Positions 33,172-45,221 are shown, counted from the first letter of the stretch. The stretch is DNA of 64,000 nucleotides from Algoriphagus locisalis (GCF_900116615.1 NZ_FPBF01000002.1:124001-188000), one strand, 5' to 3'. Numbers and translations: made by a program. The notes: generated from the sequence alone by a model not told the origin.

Positions 33172-35455
33172 ACATTTCATATCGACGTTAATCTTAATTC
33201 TGCTTGCAACAGTCTATAGTTGCAATGTGAAAAAGTTTATCCCAGAAGGGGAATTCCTCTACAAAGGAGCCGATCTGAAGGTGAATACTGAGAGCCAAAT
33301 CAACGAGTTGGACCAAGTAGAAGAAGAATTGGAAGGTCTTCTCCGTCCAGAACCAAATAGTAAGATTTTTGGAATGTACGTAGGGCTCTGGGCCCACTAC
33401 AAAGGCACCCAGGAAAAGCCCGGATTCATTAATCGTTTTCTCAATAAAAAAATAGGTGAAGAACCTGTTTATTTCAGTCAAGTAGATCCATCTAGAACTG
33501 AGGATCTTATTCTTAACAGACTGGAAAATCGTGGTTTTTTCTACAGCACTACAGATTCCGAAGTGCTCCGAAAGGGGAAATTTGCATCAGTCGATTATAC
33601 TGCTGAGATCTCCACTCCATACACGTTGACCGAAGTGGTGGTGGAGCGAGACAGTATGGAAATTGACAAGGAAATCATCGCGATGATGCAGGAAACCAAG
33701 CTGGATTCTGGAAGTAGGTTTGCCCTGAACACCTTGAATGCAGAAAGGGCTAGAATCGATTCCACTTTGAAGGAAAAAGGCTATTACAATTTCAATTCTG
33801 ACTTCCTGATTTTCGAGGCTGATACTAATATCTCCGACAGCCTGCGCTTATTCAAATTATACCTCAGGCTCAAGAAAAATGTACCTCCTAACGGAATCAT
33901 TCCTTACAAAATCGACACAATCAATGTCTTTCCGAATTACTCAATCGATGAAGATGGGGAAAGCCTGGATACGACATTTTATGACAATAAAAACTTCATC
34001 CAAGGCAACTTGGTATTCAAGCCAAAGTTGCTAAATGACTACATTCTTATACAAGACGAACAGCGATATAATCCTACGCTTTCCAAATTATCAAGTAACC
34101 GCCTAAGCACAATTGGTAATTACAAATTCGTAAATCTGCGGTATGAGGAACTAGCTACCAATGATTCTCTGGGTCATTTGAAAGCGAGTTTTTACTTGTC
34201 CCCCATGACAAAGCGCTCCGTCCGAGCCGAGCTTTTGGCTGTCTCCAAATCAAACAACTTTGCCGGTCCGGCTCTGAATCTGGTGTATCGAAACAGGAAT
34301 CTTTTCAAAGGTGGAGAAACGCTGAATTTGACGGGAAGAATAGGATATGAATTTCAGATTGCCGGAGGAGAAGACAGAAAGGGGCTGACCTCACTTGAAC
34401 TGGGATTGAATGCAGATCTGATCTTTCCACGGGTGATTTTCTTCGTTCCGATAAAAGAGAAATTCAGCTATTCGGTACCAAAGACGAAAATGGGTGTAGG
34501 TGTAGAATACTTAAGTAGAGGTGGCTTATATAACCTTAATTCAGTTTCTACCAACTATGGCTACTTCTGGAATGCAAATCAGTTTGCTTATCATGAGATC
34601 AATCCGATCAGTCTGAGTGTAGTTAACCTGAGCAAAACCTCTCCAGAATTTGACAAGATTTTGGATGACAATCCATTTTTGAAGCGAAGCTTCGAACAGA
34701 ATTTTATTGCTGGAATCAATTACACATTCAATTACAACAAGCTGAATGACAGATTTCGTACACATGGATATTTCCTAGGAGTAGGTTTGGATTTTGCTGG
34801 AAACACTCTAAGTCTTGTTGATAAAGCTATTGGCAAAGATGACGGCAAGTTTCTGGGATTGGAATATGCCCAATATGGCAAGGCTGATCTGGATCTTAGA
34901 TATCACCTAAACATCGACAAGAAACAAACGATAGCTACCCGATTATTTGCAGGTGTCGGAGTTCCTTTTGGCAACTCCTCCTCTTTGCCCTATGTAAAGC
35001 AGTACTTTTCCGGTGGACCAAACAGTGTTCGAGCATTTAGAATCAGATCTATTGGACCAGGTACCTATCGACCAGAAAATTTCGATGTAAATTCTTTCTT
35101 CGACCAATCCGGTGACATCAGGTTGGAAGCAAACATTGAATATCGCTTTCCGATTGTCTCGCTACTAAAAGGAGCCTTATTTATGGATGCCGGAAACATC
35201 TGGCTGATGAATGAGAATGAAGCGCTGCCTGGAGGGAAATTCACCAAAACCTGGTGGAACGAACTTGCTGTAGGTACCGGAGTCGGTTTGCGTGTGGACA
35301 TTCAGTTTTTTGTGATCCGATTTGATCTGGCCACTCCAGTTAGAATTCCTTATCTGGAAGAAGGGGAACGTTGGGGCAACACATTTGACATCGGAAGCAA
35401 AACTTGGAGAAAGGAAAACCTGATTTTCAATTTTGCAATCGGGTATCCTTTCTAA
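33161..35455 (+). CDS. tamL: TamL: lipoprotein form of the TamA/Omp85 barrel
   Basis: A 764-residue outer-membrane protein. A lipoprotein signal ends in the lipobox ATVYSC with Cys21, unlike proteobacterial TamA. POTRA-type repeats lie at about 25-330 and a 16-strand Omp85 barrel at about 340-764 (GPALNLVYRNRNLFKGGETLNLTGR, FSGGPNSVRAFRIRSIGPG, ending NFAIGYPF). VRAFR matches the VRGF/Y loop motif of Omp85 proteins. The lipidated TamA variant beside tamB is known in Bacteroidota as TamL and is needed for outer-membrane homeostasis. Its ATG lies inside the 3' end of tamB, so the two are made together. Confidence 0.92.
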   Translation: MKIKHFISTLILILLATVYSCNVKKFIPEGEFLYKGADLKVNTESQINELDQVEEELEGLLRPEPNSKIFGMYVGLWAHYKGTQEKPGFINRFLNKKIGEEPVYFSQVDPSRTEDLILNRLENRGFFYSTTDSEVLRKGKFASVDYTAEISTPYTLTEVVVERDSMEIDKEIIAMMQETKLDSGSRFALNTLNAERARIDSTLKEKGYYNFNSDFLIFEADTNISDSLRLFKLYLRLKKNVPPNGIIPYKIDTINVFPNYSIDEDGESLDTTFYDNKNFIQGNLVFKPKLLNDYILIQDEQRYNPTLSKLSSNRLSTIGNYKFVNLRYEELATNDSLGHLKASFYLSPMTKRSVRAELLAVSKSNNFAGPALNLVYRNRNLFKGGETLNLTGRIGYEFQIAGGEDRKGLTSLELGLNADLIFPRVIFFVPIKEKFSYSVPKTKMGVGVEYLSRGGLYNLNSVSTNYGYFWNANQFAYHEINPISLSVVNLSKTSPEFDKILDDNPFLKRSFEQNFIAGINYTFNYNKLNDRFRTHGYFLGVGLDFAGNTLSLVDKAIGKDDGKFLGLEYAQYGKADLDLRYHLNIDKKQTIATRLFAGVGVPFGNSSSLPYVKQYFSGGPNSVRAFRIRSIGPGTYRPENFDVNSFFDQSGDIRLEANIEYRFPIVSLLKGALFMDAGNIWLMNENEALPGGKFTKTWWNELAVGTGVGLRVDIQFFVIRFDLATPVRIPYLEEGERWGNTFDIGSKTWRKENLIFNFAIGYPF

Positions 35456-35636
35456 AGAGTACTATGATGTAGTTTTGTTATTTTGGAACATCATTTCTAC
35501 CTGCCAATTTCCCAAAAAACCGCTCTAACTCAGTATATTCAAGCAGATAATAATTGACTTGATGAACACCTGAAGTCAATATGAAATCCGAAAACTGGTT
35601 CCTGAATCAATTAACACCCACTATACCAATCGTCTC

Positions 35637-36095
35637 ATGAATAACGACTTCAATATCTGGGAAAACAACCGCAACATTTACCTGAAATTTCTCATTCACA
35701 ACTCACTTGAACAACTAAACAAGATTCCTGAAGGATTCAACAATAACCTGATTTGGAATATTGGCCATGTGATAGTCGTACAGCAGCGTCTGGTCTATGG
35801 ACTTGCAAATCTGCCCTTGAATATTTCCGATGATTTGTTTCAAAAATATAAGCCTGGTACAAAACCTGAGCTGGCGGAACCGCTGGAGACAGTAGAGCTT
35901 TTCAAGGAGTTATTGATTGAGCCAATAGAGCAGACCAAATCGGATTTTACATCTGGAAAACTAAATGACTATTCACCTTATACTACGTCGAAAGGATTCC
36001 ATTTAGCCAGTGCTGCAGATGCGATCACTTTTAACAATTACCACGAAGCGATGCATCTAGGTACAATGGTAAGCCTGCTGAAATTCATCAAATAA
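35637..36095 (+). CDS. DinB-superfamily protein
   Basis: A 152-residue four-helix-bundle protein of the DinB/YfiT type. Probable metal-binding His residues are in NIGHVIVVQQRLV (about 48) and NNYHEAMHLGTMVSLLK near the C-terminus, spaced as in the family. Members include thiol transferases for bacillithiol or mycothiol and metal-dependent hydrolases; the exact role is unknown. It begins a run of three small plus-strand genes, with 10 bases to the VOC gene and about 31 more to the methyltransferase. Confidence 0.82.
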   Translation: MNNDFNIWENNRNIYLKFLIHNSLEQLNKIPEGFNNNLIWNIGHVIVVQQRLVYGLANLPLNISDDLFQKYKPGTKPELAEPLETVELFKELLIEPIEQTKSDFTSGKLNDYSPYTTSKGFHLASAADAITFNNYHEAMHLGTMVSLLKFIK

Positions 36096-36105
36096 CTAAT
36101 TCGCC

Positions 36106-36588
36106 ATGAACAGGATCTCCACTCTTGCCACCGCCATTTCAGTTTCCTTTAGTCTCGGCTTTTTTGTACATTCTTTTTTTCCTCCATCAAAACCAGAACC
36201 TAAACAAGTAGAAAACATGAAATTAGGAGCATTTTCTGTTAGCCTCAGCGTCAAAGACCTTAGTAAATCCAAGGAATTCTATGAGAACCTTGGTTTCTCC
36301 GTTTTCGGCGGAGACATGAAAAATAACTATTTGATCATGAAAAACGAGCGTACTCTGATCGGGTTATTTCAAGGTATGTTTGAAGAGAATATTTTGACAT
36401 TCAATCCAGGATGGGATGAAAATGCGAAGAAGGTGGAAGGCTTTCAGGACGTGAGAAAAATCCAGCAGCATCTTAAATCCGCGGGAGTAGAAATAATCAA
36501 TCCGGCAGATGAAAACTCAGAAGGTCCCGCCAGCTTTGTGGTAAAAGATCCAGATGGAAATATGATTCTCTTTGATCAGCATCTTTAG
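36106..36588 (+). CDS. VOC-family protein with N-terminal membrane anchor
   Basis: A 160-residue protein. A hydrophobic segment (about 7-25: LATAISVSFSLGFFVHSFF) precedes a proline/charged linker and a VOC (glyoxalase-fold) domain, FSVSLSVKDLSKSKEFYENLGF ... DPDGNMILFDQHL. The usual first-strand His and last-strand Glu ligands are not present, so it may bind a small molecule without classic VOC metal catalysis. The internal start MKLGAF at residue 38 would give a plain cytoplasmic VOC protein; the long frame lies 10 bases after the DinB-like stop and may be the in-vivo start. Confidence 0.72.
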   Translation: MNRISTLATAISVSFSLGFFVHSFFPPSKPEPKQVENMKLGAFSVSLSVKDLSKSKEFYENLGFSVFGGDMKNNYLIMKNERTLIGLFQGMFEENILTFNPGWDENAKKVEGFQDVRKIQQHLKSAGVEIINPADENSEGPASFVVKDPDGNMILFDQHL

Positions 36589-36619
36589 TCGCAGCCCTTT
36601 TTAATACTTAAACTCACTT

Positions 36620-37327
36620 ATGAATAAATCAAGCACAGCGGAAATACGAGAAAGATTCGATAATGATGTGGAACGTTTTTCCAATCTCGACACCGGACAG
36701 GTCGCAACTATCGATGCCAAAATATCTTTGGAACTCATCACCGAAGCAGCAAAACGAATTGTGCAAAATGCTGAATCTATTTTGGATGTAGGCTGTGGTG
36801 CGGGTAATTATTCGCTGATGATGCTGAGCAAAATCCCAGATTTAAACTGCACGCTGCTAGACTTGAGCGGCAAAATGCTCGAAAAAGCGATGGAACGTGT
36901 TTCTGCAGAGACTAGCGGAAATGTATCTATTTTTCAAAGTGACATTAGGGATGTGTTGTTGCCCGATGCTTCTTTTGACATTATTCTGGCTGGAGCTGTA
37001 CTTCATCACTTACGGGATGATATTGACTGGGAAAGCACATTTACGAAGCTGTTTAAACTCCTCAAACCAGGAGGATGCTTGATGATTTCTGATCTGATCA
37101 CCCAAGACACAGCACTTCTGAATGCCTACACCTGGGAGAGATATGGAGATTATCTGGAAAGTATAGGAGGAAAAGAATATCGAGATAAAGTATTGGGCTA
37201 TGTGGAAAAAGAGGATTCCCCTAGATCGATGAATTATCAACTGGAATTGATGAAAAGGGTGGGTTTCAGTAAGGTTGAAATCCTTCATAAAAACATGTGC
37301 TTTGGTGCTTTTGGAGGGATAAAGTAA
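36620..37327 (+). CDS. Class I SAM-dependent methyltransferase
   Basis: A 235-residue soluble enzyme. SAM-binding motif I is ILDVGCGAGNYSLMML (about 60-75). LLDLSGKMLEKAMERV (motif II region) and SFDIILAGAVLHHL (motif post-II) follow, then LFKLLKPGGCLMISD, the usual motif III. The substrate cannot be inferred. It is downstream of the VOC gene with a 31-base gap and upstream of a DUF5009 gene with about 100 bases, so transcription with the former is likely. Confidence 0.87.
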   Translation: MNKSSTAEIRERFDNDVERFSNLDTGQVATIDAKISLELITEAAKRIVQNAESILDVGCGAGNYSLMMLSKIPDLNCTLLDLSGKMLEKAMERVSAETSGNVSIFQSDIRDVLLPDASFDIILAGAVLHHLRDDIDWESTFTKLFKLLKPGGCLMISDLITQDTALLNAYTWERYGDYLESIGGKEYRDKVLGYVEKEDSPRSMNYQLELMKRVGFSKVEILHKNMCFGAFGGIK

Positions 37328-37428
37328 CTGAACAGGCCACCAGCCATTTATAAAAAACCAGTGGGTTTTCAAATGAAAATCGAAGTCAAATCCTTATTTT
37401 GGATAACTACTGTTTTTAAGACAAACCC

Positions 37429-38535
37429 ATGACCAACCTACCTTTATCTGATCATAAACGATTGGTTTCCCTTGATGTATTCCGGGGGATCACCATGTTT
37501 TTATTAGTTGCAGAAGCTGCTTCCGTTTACCATACACTCTTGGAGGCCAATCCTGAAGGTGCTTTTCTACATCCCTTCTTTTTACAGTTTACCCATCACC
37601 CTTGGCATGGGCTTCGATTCTGGGATTTGATCCAACCCTTTTTCATGTTTATAGTGGGTGTGGCTATGCCATTTTCCCTGAATAAGAGAATGGCAATTGC
37701 CAGTGACCGAAGTAAGGTGACTCGGCATATGCTAAAGCGATGCTTGCTTTTATTTCTATTTGGAACTGGTCTCCATTGCGTATATTCGGGTGAGTTGGTT
37801 TTTGAGCTTTGGAATGTTTTGACCCAGTTGTCCTTTACCATTTTGGTCACCTATTTTTTACTAGATAGGACATGGAAAGTACAATTAGGCATCTCAATGG
37901 GTTTACTTGCCTTGACGAAAATCATGTACAGACTTTATAATCCGGAGGTACCTTATGAGCATGAAACTAACTTCGGGAATTACATGGATCAGATCCTGAT
38001 GGGACAGATCAATAATGGCGGTTGGGTAGCAATTAATTGCATCCCGACTGCCGCGCATACGATTTGGGGAGCAATTTGCGGGAATTTGCTTCTTTCCAAA
38101 AGGTCAGAGAAGGAAAAAATTAAAGCTCTGGTAATTGCGGGAGTTCTTGCCTTAGCAATTGGATATGGCTTGGATCTAGTAGGAATTACTCCGATTATCA
38201 AGCGGATCAGCACCACTGCATTTGCTTTTGCTTCTGGAGGTTGGGCGATGTTGGCGTTAGCTTTCTGCTATTGGTTGGTAGATGTCAAAAAGATCAATTC
38301 ATGGGTTTTCCCTTTCGTGATAGTAGGCATGAACTCAATTTTTATTTACCTCTTTGCAGAGATTTTAGGACATCGCTGGCTCTATGGATTTATTGAGATT
38401 TTCAGCGCAGGAGTGTTAAATGCCCTTGGAATAGGTGAATCGGCTATCGCGATTATTACAGCTTTTCTGACCTTAGGAGCCATGTGGTATTTATGCTATT
38501 TTCTATATAAAAAGAAAATCTTCTTTAAGATTTAA
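37429..38535 (+). CDS. DUF5009/HGSNAT-like membrane acyltransferase-type protein
   Basis: A 368-residue inner-membrane protein with about ten membrane helices. The N-terminal RLVSLDVFRGITMFLLV and FWDLIQPFFMFIVGVAMPFSL are typical of the family that includes human heparan-alpha-glucosaminide N-acetyltransferase and the bacterial NagX/DUF5009 proteins near amino-sugar genes. A role in transferring acetyl groups to, or handling, glucosamine-type sugars across the membrane is possible. No sugar gene is adjacent, so function is not fixed. Confidence 0.8.
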   Translation: MTNLPLSDHKRLVSLDVFRGITMFLLVAEAASVYHTLLEANPEGAFLHPFFLQFTHHPWHGLRFWDLIQPFFMFIVGVAMPFSLNKRMAIASDRSKVTRHMLKRCLLLFLFGTGLHCVYSGELVFELWNVLTQLSFTILVTYFLLDRTWKVQLGISMGLLALTKIMYRLYNPEVPYEHETNFGNYMDQILMGQINNGGWVAINCIPTAAHTIWGAICGNLLLSKRSEKEKIKALVIAGVLALAIGYGLDLVGITPIIKRISTTAFAFASGGWAMLALAFCYWLVDVKKINSWVFPFVIVGMNSIFIYLFAEILGHRWLYGFIEIFSAGVLNALGIGESAIAIITAFLTLGAMWYLCYFLYKKKIFFKI

Positions 38536-38607
38536 TTTCCTTATGGTACAGCAAAGAAGCAACGAAAAGACATGGTATGATGCAACTTCTCTAGAAGCAG
38601 CATACCA

Positions 38608-38638
38608 GAAAAAAGGTGATCCGACAATCGGATCACCT
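38608..38638 (-). terminator. Terminator of the PNPOx-like gene
   Basis: A perfect 10-base stem, AGGTGATCCG at 38614-38623 with its complement at 38629-38638, a 5-base loop and five U on the minus strand (38609-38613). Confidence 0.8.
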
Positions 38639-38659
38639 CTGAACTTTAAAGTGCCCCAA

Positions 38660-39196
38660 CTACACTTTTAAAGTCCCTTCAATGGAATCATCCATGGTTT
38701 TTCCTGAAATAGCGCTGATCAAAACTTTGATTCCAGCGACTGCATTTCCATGCTTATTGTCCCAATAATATCCACTGTCAGGTATAAATTGAATTACTGA
38801 GATTCTAGGGTCATCTTTTCCTTCGGTAAACCAAGCCTTGACAGTAGGGTCCCAAAGTTCTTCGATTTTGGCTCGGTCATCGGTAATTACCGCATGCCCA
38901 TTAAGCTCCAAAAAGTCAGAATAAGATGAACCTTGAAAATATAGTGTAACATCCGTATCTGCAGCAATCTCCATGTTTTTCATGCTGTCCTTGGCACTCA
39001 GAAACCAGATATTTCCGGCATCATCTGTTTTCTGAACAGACATAGGCCGGGATTTATGCGAATTATTTAGGCTGGTAGAAGTGACAAAAAAGCAGGAGCC
39101 TGACTTGTCGATCAGACTACGGATTTTCTCCACAGCTTCTGACCCCATCAAATCTTCTTTATTTTGTTCTTCTTGGTTTTCGTTAATCGAGTTCAT
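38660..39196 (-). CDS. Pyridoxamine-5'-phosphate-oxidase-like flavin protein (general stress protein 26 type)
   Basis: A 178-residue protein with a split-barrel flavin-binding fold: SCFFVTSTSLNNSHKSRPMSVQKTDDAGNIWFLSAKDSMKNMEI and DVTLYFQGSSYSDFLELNGHAVITDD, then AWFTEGKDDPRISVIQFIPDSGYYWD. This matches the PNPOx-like group of bacterial stress proteins, which bind FMN, FAD or F420 and whose substrates are mostly unknown. The N-terminal 20 residues are acidic. It is a single gene with its own terminator, convergent with the DUF5009 gene. Confidence 0.82.
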   Translation of the reverse strand: MNSINENQEEQNKEDLMGSEAVEKIRSLIDKSGSCFFVTSTSLNNSHKSRPMSVQKTDDAGNIWFLSAKDSMKNMEIAADTDVTLYFQGSSYSDFLELNGHAVITDDRAKIEELWDPTVKAWFTEGKDDPRISVIQFIPDSGYYWDNKHGNAVAGIKVLISAISGKTMDDSIEGTLKV

Positions 39197-39423
39197 GGTA
39201 TAGTTGGTTTAGTCTTTCAATTATTAACCTATAAGTAGGTTCAATTGAAATATTGCAAACCCTCTGCCCAAGAACATACTTCTATTATAAAATCCACCAA
39301 AGTAGCCTCAAAACATCATTAGAGATTATTTAAGAGGTAATCCTTTCTTGACGAAAGAAAAGATCAGTGGATTAAACCATAGCAATAATACCTCAATAGG
39401 GGAAAATGATTCCTAGGCTGGAA

Positions 39424-40299
39424 TTAACCAAAAAGATCAGAACTTAAATAACGATCACCCCGATCACAGGTAATGCAAACTATAAGACCTTCTTTCAAAG
39501 TCTTGGATAACTCAATAGCAGCATGCAAAGCACCACCGCTACTCATTCCTGCGAGTATGCCTTCTTCTCTAGCCATGCGACGAGTCATCTCAGTAGCTTG
39601 ATCCTGACTTACATCTATGACTTGATCCACGCGGCTTGGATCAAATATCTTTGGCAAAAACTCAGGTGACCATCTTCTGATTCCAGGAATACTAGATCCA
39701 TCTGTAGGTTGAGTCCCTACGATCTGAATGTCAGGATTTCTTTCTTTCAGATATTTTGAAACACCCATGATAGTGCCCGTAGTACCCATAGCAGAGACGA
39801 AGTGTGTGACTTCCCCATCTGTAGCCTCCCATATTTCCGGCCCAGTGGTTTTATAGTGAGCCATGTAATTGTCAGGATTACCAAACTGATCTAGCATGAA
39901 GTATCCTTCTTTGCTCAACTGCTCAGCTAAAGTCCGAGAATATTCTATCGTCTTTGCTGCAGGGGTCAAAATCACCTCAGCTCCGTAAGCCTCCATAGAA
40001 ATTACTCGCTCTTTGGTGGAATTGTCTGGCATGATCAAGGTCATCTCTAAACCCAGCACCTTGGCGACCATGGCCAATGCAATACCGGTATTTCCACTTG
40101 TTGCTTCTACCAACTTGTCGCCGGACTTGATTTCACCCCGATCCATCGCGCTTCTCAACATATTATAAGCCGCTCTATCTTTTACACTTCCACCGGGATT
40201 CTGTCCTTCCAGCTTACAAAAAATCTTAACTTTTGGATTTACTGGAATATGATCCAACTGGATCAACGGAGTGTTTCCTATTAGTTCGAATAGCTTCAT
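39424..40299 (-). CDS. cysM: Cysteine synthase B (O-acetylserine sulfhydrylase)
   Basis: A PLP enzyme that makes cysteine from O-acetylserine and sulfide or thiosulfate. Lys40 in NPGGSVKDRAAYNM holds PLP. EATSGNTGIALAM is the substrate loop. SAMGTTGTIMGVSKYL carries the phosphate-binding loop in the GTTGT form seen in CysM instead of the GTGGT of CysK. SSGGALHAA is the last motif. At 291 residues it is short, close to E. coli CysM (303). It is 51 bases downstream of the serine acetyltransferase gene, giving the two last steps of cysteine synthesis in one operon. Confidence 0.92.
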   Translation of the reverse strand: MKLFELIGNTPLIQLDHIPVNPKVKIFCKLEGQNPGGSVKDRAAYNMLRSAMDRGEIKSGDKLVEATSGNTGIALAMVAKVLGLEMTLIMPDNSTKERVISMEAYGAEVILTPAAKTIEYSRTLAEQLSKEGYFMLDQFGNPDNYMAHYKTTGPEIWEATDGEVTHFVSAMGTTGTIMGVSKYLKERNPDIQIVGTQPTDGSSIPGIRRWSPEFLPKIFDPSRVDQVIDVSQDQATEMTRRMAREEGILAGMSSGGALHAAIELSKTLKEGLIVCITCDRGDRYLSSDLFG

Positions 40300-40350
40300 G
40301 AATGTAGAGTTGAAATTTGGTGTCCAGAGAAGGCCAGAAGGAAAATACTT

Positions 40351-41199
40351 CTAGTGACTTAATTCATCCTGGTCATTTTTGAAAACATACATATCTGTCA
40401 CGGCTGAATCCGCGTGATACATTTGAGTTTGGTAATATACTTTGCTTTTCGGAGCCACACTTTTTGTCAGCCAGACATTTCCGCCTATGATACTGCCCTT
40501 TCCTATGACAGTATTTCCACCAAGTATCGTTGCTCCAGAATAAATCACGACTTCATCTTCTATAGTAGGATGTCTCTTGTTATCTGCATCAGCTTTATCC
40601 ACACTCAAAGCCCCAAGGGTCACGCCTTGATATATCTTCACGTGATCACCGATAATAGTCGTCTCCCCTATCACTACACCTGTACCGTGGTCTATGCAAA
40701 AATACTGACCAATCGTTGCTCCAGGGTGAATATCTATCCCCGTGCGACTATGCGCAAATTCAGTAATCATTCTTGGAATCAGTTTGACACCAAGTGCATT
40801 TAAAGAATGTGCGATTCGATAAGCGGAAATAGCATAAAATCCGGGGTAACTTCTTAAGATTTCTGTTCTAGATTTGGCAGCAGGATCACCGGCAAACATT
40901 GCATCCACATCTTGATTGATCCAGTCAAAGACCTGCTCAAGATTAAGAAAAAAAGAATCTGCTAGTTTGGATCCTATCCCCTTGTGCAAATGAGGATTTC
41001 TCTCCAAAATCGACGAGAGATTTTCCTTCAATTTCATTAAGGAAGCTTCTATCTGTGATTTATCGCTAATTTTCTCAACTGTATATTCTGGAAAAAGCAA
41101 ACCCAGTAGATCTTCGAAATACTGCTGAATTACTTTAGGAGAGGGGCATTCTGAGCAATCTTGATGTGCTTTGTAAAGTTTTGAAACAAAAGATTCCAT
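40351..41199 (-). CDS. cysE: Serine O-acetyltransferase
   Basis: Transfers acetyl from acetyl-CoA to serine, the first step of cysteine synthesis. Residues about 1-140 form the helical SAT domain ([39 protein letters not shown]). From there on it is a left-handed beta-helix of hexapeptide repeats ([36 protein letters not shown]) with catalytic His in DIHPG and IDHGTG. The 282-residue length is larger than many. It precedes cysM on the same mRNA and follows an outer-membrane protein gene by 20 bases. Confidence 0.93.
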   Translation of the reverse strand: MESFVSKLYKAHQDCSECPSPKVIQQYFEDLLGLLFPEYTVEKISDKSQIEASLMKLKENLSSILERNPHLHKGIGSKLADSFFLNLEQVFDWINQDVDAMFAGDPAAKSRTEILRSYPGFYAISAYRIAHSLNALGVKLIPRMITEFAHSRTGIDIHPGATIGQYFCIDHGTGVVIGETTIIGDHVKIYQGVTLGALSVDKADADNKRHPTIEDEVVIYSGATILGGNTVIGKGSIIGGNVWLTKSVAPKSKVYYQTQMYHADSAVTDMYVFKNDQDELSH

Positions 41200-41219
41200 G
41201 AAAAACAGGTTAAAAGTAT

Positions 41220-41771
41220 CTATAGCACAAAACCCACACGAATCACATAAGGTTCACCATAAGGTGACCGAAGGTTGTCATGCAATACATTGTATAAAAA
41301 AGTAAAGTTAGCACCGCCTCTGGAACCAAATGGGGCAAAGTAACCGCCTCCGAGGAAAAGAGCATTCGACCAAATTCGCTCAAATTGGTCAGATAGTAGG
41401 TTATAATTATCAAAATTGATCGATTCATATTCTGCATGCGCGAAAATATTCGGGAAGATGTTATACCTACTAAATACCCTTCCACCATAGGAAGAGGTCT
41501 CGCCGCCTATGTAGCGTCTGTCATTGAAATACTGATAAGTAATCCCCACTCCAGAGGAAAATTTTGGAGTGATCATCACCCCCACAAGCGGGGAAAAGTC
41601 AATTAAAGTAACGGTACCAAACTGCATCCCAAAGTTTCCGCCGTAATACAATCTCTCTTTGAAAGGAATGGAATCGCCATCATAGATTTCCCGCTGCGCA
41701 AATGCGGAAGTTTGAAACAGGACAAACCCTATAAAAAATAAGAGCAGGTATTTACTTTTTAACAATGACAT
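41220..41771 (-). CDS. Outer-membrane barrel protein of unknown function
   Basis: A 183-residue protein with a signal peptide ([19 protein letters not shown]) and a predicted small beta-barrel rich in aromatic and Gly residues ([26 protein letters not shown] ... YVIRVGFVL). I do not recognise a named family. It overlaps the 3' end of the DivIC-like gene by 20 bases and lies 20 bases before cysE, so it is in the same operon. A link to cysteine or division is not evident. Confidence 0.72.
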   Translation of the reverse strand: MSLLKSKYLLLFFIGFVLFQTSAFAQREIYDGDSIPFKERLYYGGNFGMQFGTVTLIDFSPLVGVMITPKFSSGVGITYQYFNDRRYIGGETSSYGGRVFSRYNIFPNIFAHAEYESINFDNYNLLSDQFERIWSNALFLGGGYFAPFGSRGGANFTFLYNVLHDNLRSPYGEPYVIRVGFVL

Positions 41772-42039
41772 AGAGATCTTCAGAGTTTTTCTTCATTAAG
41801 TACTTTTCACGGGCAAACTTCTCCAAGAGTTCAGGATTGCTCATCAATTCCTCTCGCTCAGCCTTGATTTTCTCTTTTCTCTCTAGATAAAACTCCTTTT
41901 GATCTTCAAGCTGGCCTAATTTATTACTCAACTTTACCTGATTCACCACATTATTAGAATCAATAAAAATCATCCATGCAATAAAAAAAACAAGACCCAG
42001 AAAATAAAAGCTTTTGGTGTACTTAAGGTATTTGCTCAT
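41752..42039 (-). CDS. DivIC/FtsB-like cell division protein
   Basis: A 95-residue bitopic inner-membrane protein: a short basic N-terminus, one membrane helix (FYFLGLVFFIAWMIFI), then a coiled coil (LSNKLGQLEDQKEFYLERKEKIKAEREELMSN) and the [18 protein letters not shown] end typical of the septum-initiation family. FtsB/DivIC joins FtsL and FtsQ to activate septal wall synthesis. It is the first gene of the operon with the barrel protein, cysE and cysM, and lies downstream of the eno terminator. Confidence 0.88.
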   Translation of the reverse strand: MSKYLKYTKSFYFLGLVFFIAWMIFIDSNNVVNQVKLSNKLGQLEDQKEFYLERKEKIKAEREELMSNPELLEKFAREKYLMKKNSEDLYVIVKK

Positions 42040-42081
42040 ATGTCATGATTGTTATTGGGCATCAAGGTACAAAAATGGTGC

Positions 42082-42115
42082 AAAAAAAAGACAGCCTAAC
42101 GTGGTAGGCTGTCTT
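42082..42115 (-). terminator. Terminator of eno
   Basis: A perfect 11-base stem, AAGACAGCCTA at 42088-42098 with its complement at 42105-42115, and eight U on the minus strand. It separates eno from the divIC operon. Confidence 0.85.
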
Positions 42116-42143
42116 AAAATAAAACTTTTCGTAAATCGCTAAA

Positions 42144-44544
<2,401 letters not shown>

Positions 44545-44571
44545 TTTGCTAAGTAATTGCCCAAAGTTAAA

Positions 44572-44579
44572 TATTTATT
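44572..44579 (-). promoter_or_regulatory. Candidate -7 element for carA-eno
   Basis: TAACTTTG on the minus strand, a full TAnnTTTG match, 28-35 bases before the carA start and just downstream of the rplQ terminator. No good TTTG -33 box is at the right distance. Confidence 0.5.
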
Positions 44580-44604
44580 GGGAAGGAAGTTAAATGAAAA
44601 GGGT

Positions 44605-44638
44605 ATAAAAAAAGGATTGAACAAATGTCCAATCCTTT
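44605..44638 (-). terminator. Terminator of the ribosomal protein/rpoA operon
   Basis: AAAGGATTG at 44611-44619 pairs with CAATCCTTT at 44630-44638. On the minus strand the hairpin is followed by seven U. It lies 26 bases after the rplQ stop. Confidence 0.8.
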
Positions 44639-44663
44639 CAATATCGTGAATCCACTGATCAAC

Positions 44664-45221
44664 TTATTTGTTATCAGTTTCTTCTTCAGCGGAGTCAGCA
44701 GAAGCTTCAGGTGCCTTAGGCTCTTCAGCGTCCTTTGCAGGAGCTTCTTCTACTGCTGGTGCAGCAGTTGCTTTAGTTTCCTCAGCAGCAGTAGATTTAC
44801 CAGAACCTCTACGAGATCTTCTAGTAGTTTTCTTAGCAGGCTGAGCATCTTTCAACATCAATTCGTTGAAGTCCACCAATTCGATGATACACATTTCTGC
44901 ATTATCACCCAATCTGAAACCAGTTTTAATAATTCTGGTATATCCACCTGGACGAGTAGCTACTTTAGCGATTACTTCACCAAATAGTTCGATGATAGCT
45001 TCCTTATTTTTCAAATAAGCGAAAGCCATACGTCTATTGTGCGTAGTATCTTCTTTAGCTCTTGTTACCAGTGGCTCCAAATACTTCTTCAATTCTTTTG
45101 CCTTGGCAAGCGTTGTTGAGATACGCTTGTGAAGAATCAGCGAAGTTGCCATATTAGAAAGCATTGCTTTTCTATGAGCGGCCTTCCTTCCAAGGTGGTT
45201 AAATTTCTTACCGTGTCTCAT
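44664..45221 (-). CDS. rplQ: 50S ribosomal protein L17 with C-terminal extension
   Basis: Residues 1-117 are standard L17 ([28 protein letters not shown]). The last ~65 residues are an extension with a basic patch ([15 protein letters not shown]) followed by a tail rich in Ala, Glu and Pro; E. coli L17 has 127 residues. Such tails occur in other Bacteroidota L17 proteins, and their role is not known. It is the last gene of the operon after rpoA. Confidence 0.95.
   Translation of the reverse strand: MRHGKKFNHLGRKAAHRKAMLSNMATSLILHKRISTTLAKAKELKKYLEPLVTRAKEDTTHNRRMAFAYLKNKEAIIELFGEVIAKVATRPGGYTRIIKTGFRLGDNAEMCIIELVDFNELMLKDAQPAKKTTRRSRRGSGKSTAAEETKATAAPAVEEAPAKDAEEPKAPEASADSAEEETDNK

Noticed and set aside
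32788..33180. Minus-strand open frames at the tamB/tamL junction
   Set aside because: Poly-Phe and Ser-rich translations come from reading the Lys/Glu-rich tamB tail backwards.
36106..36588. A functional link of this VOC gene to the VOC domain of the VioB-like pair
   Set aside because: They are 10 kb apart, in separate transcripts, and share only general family features.
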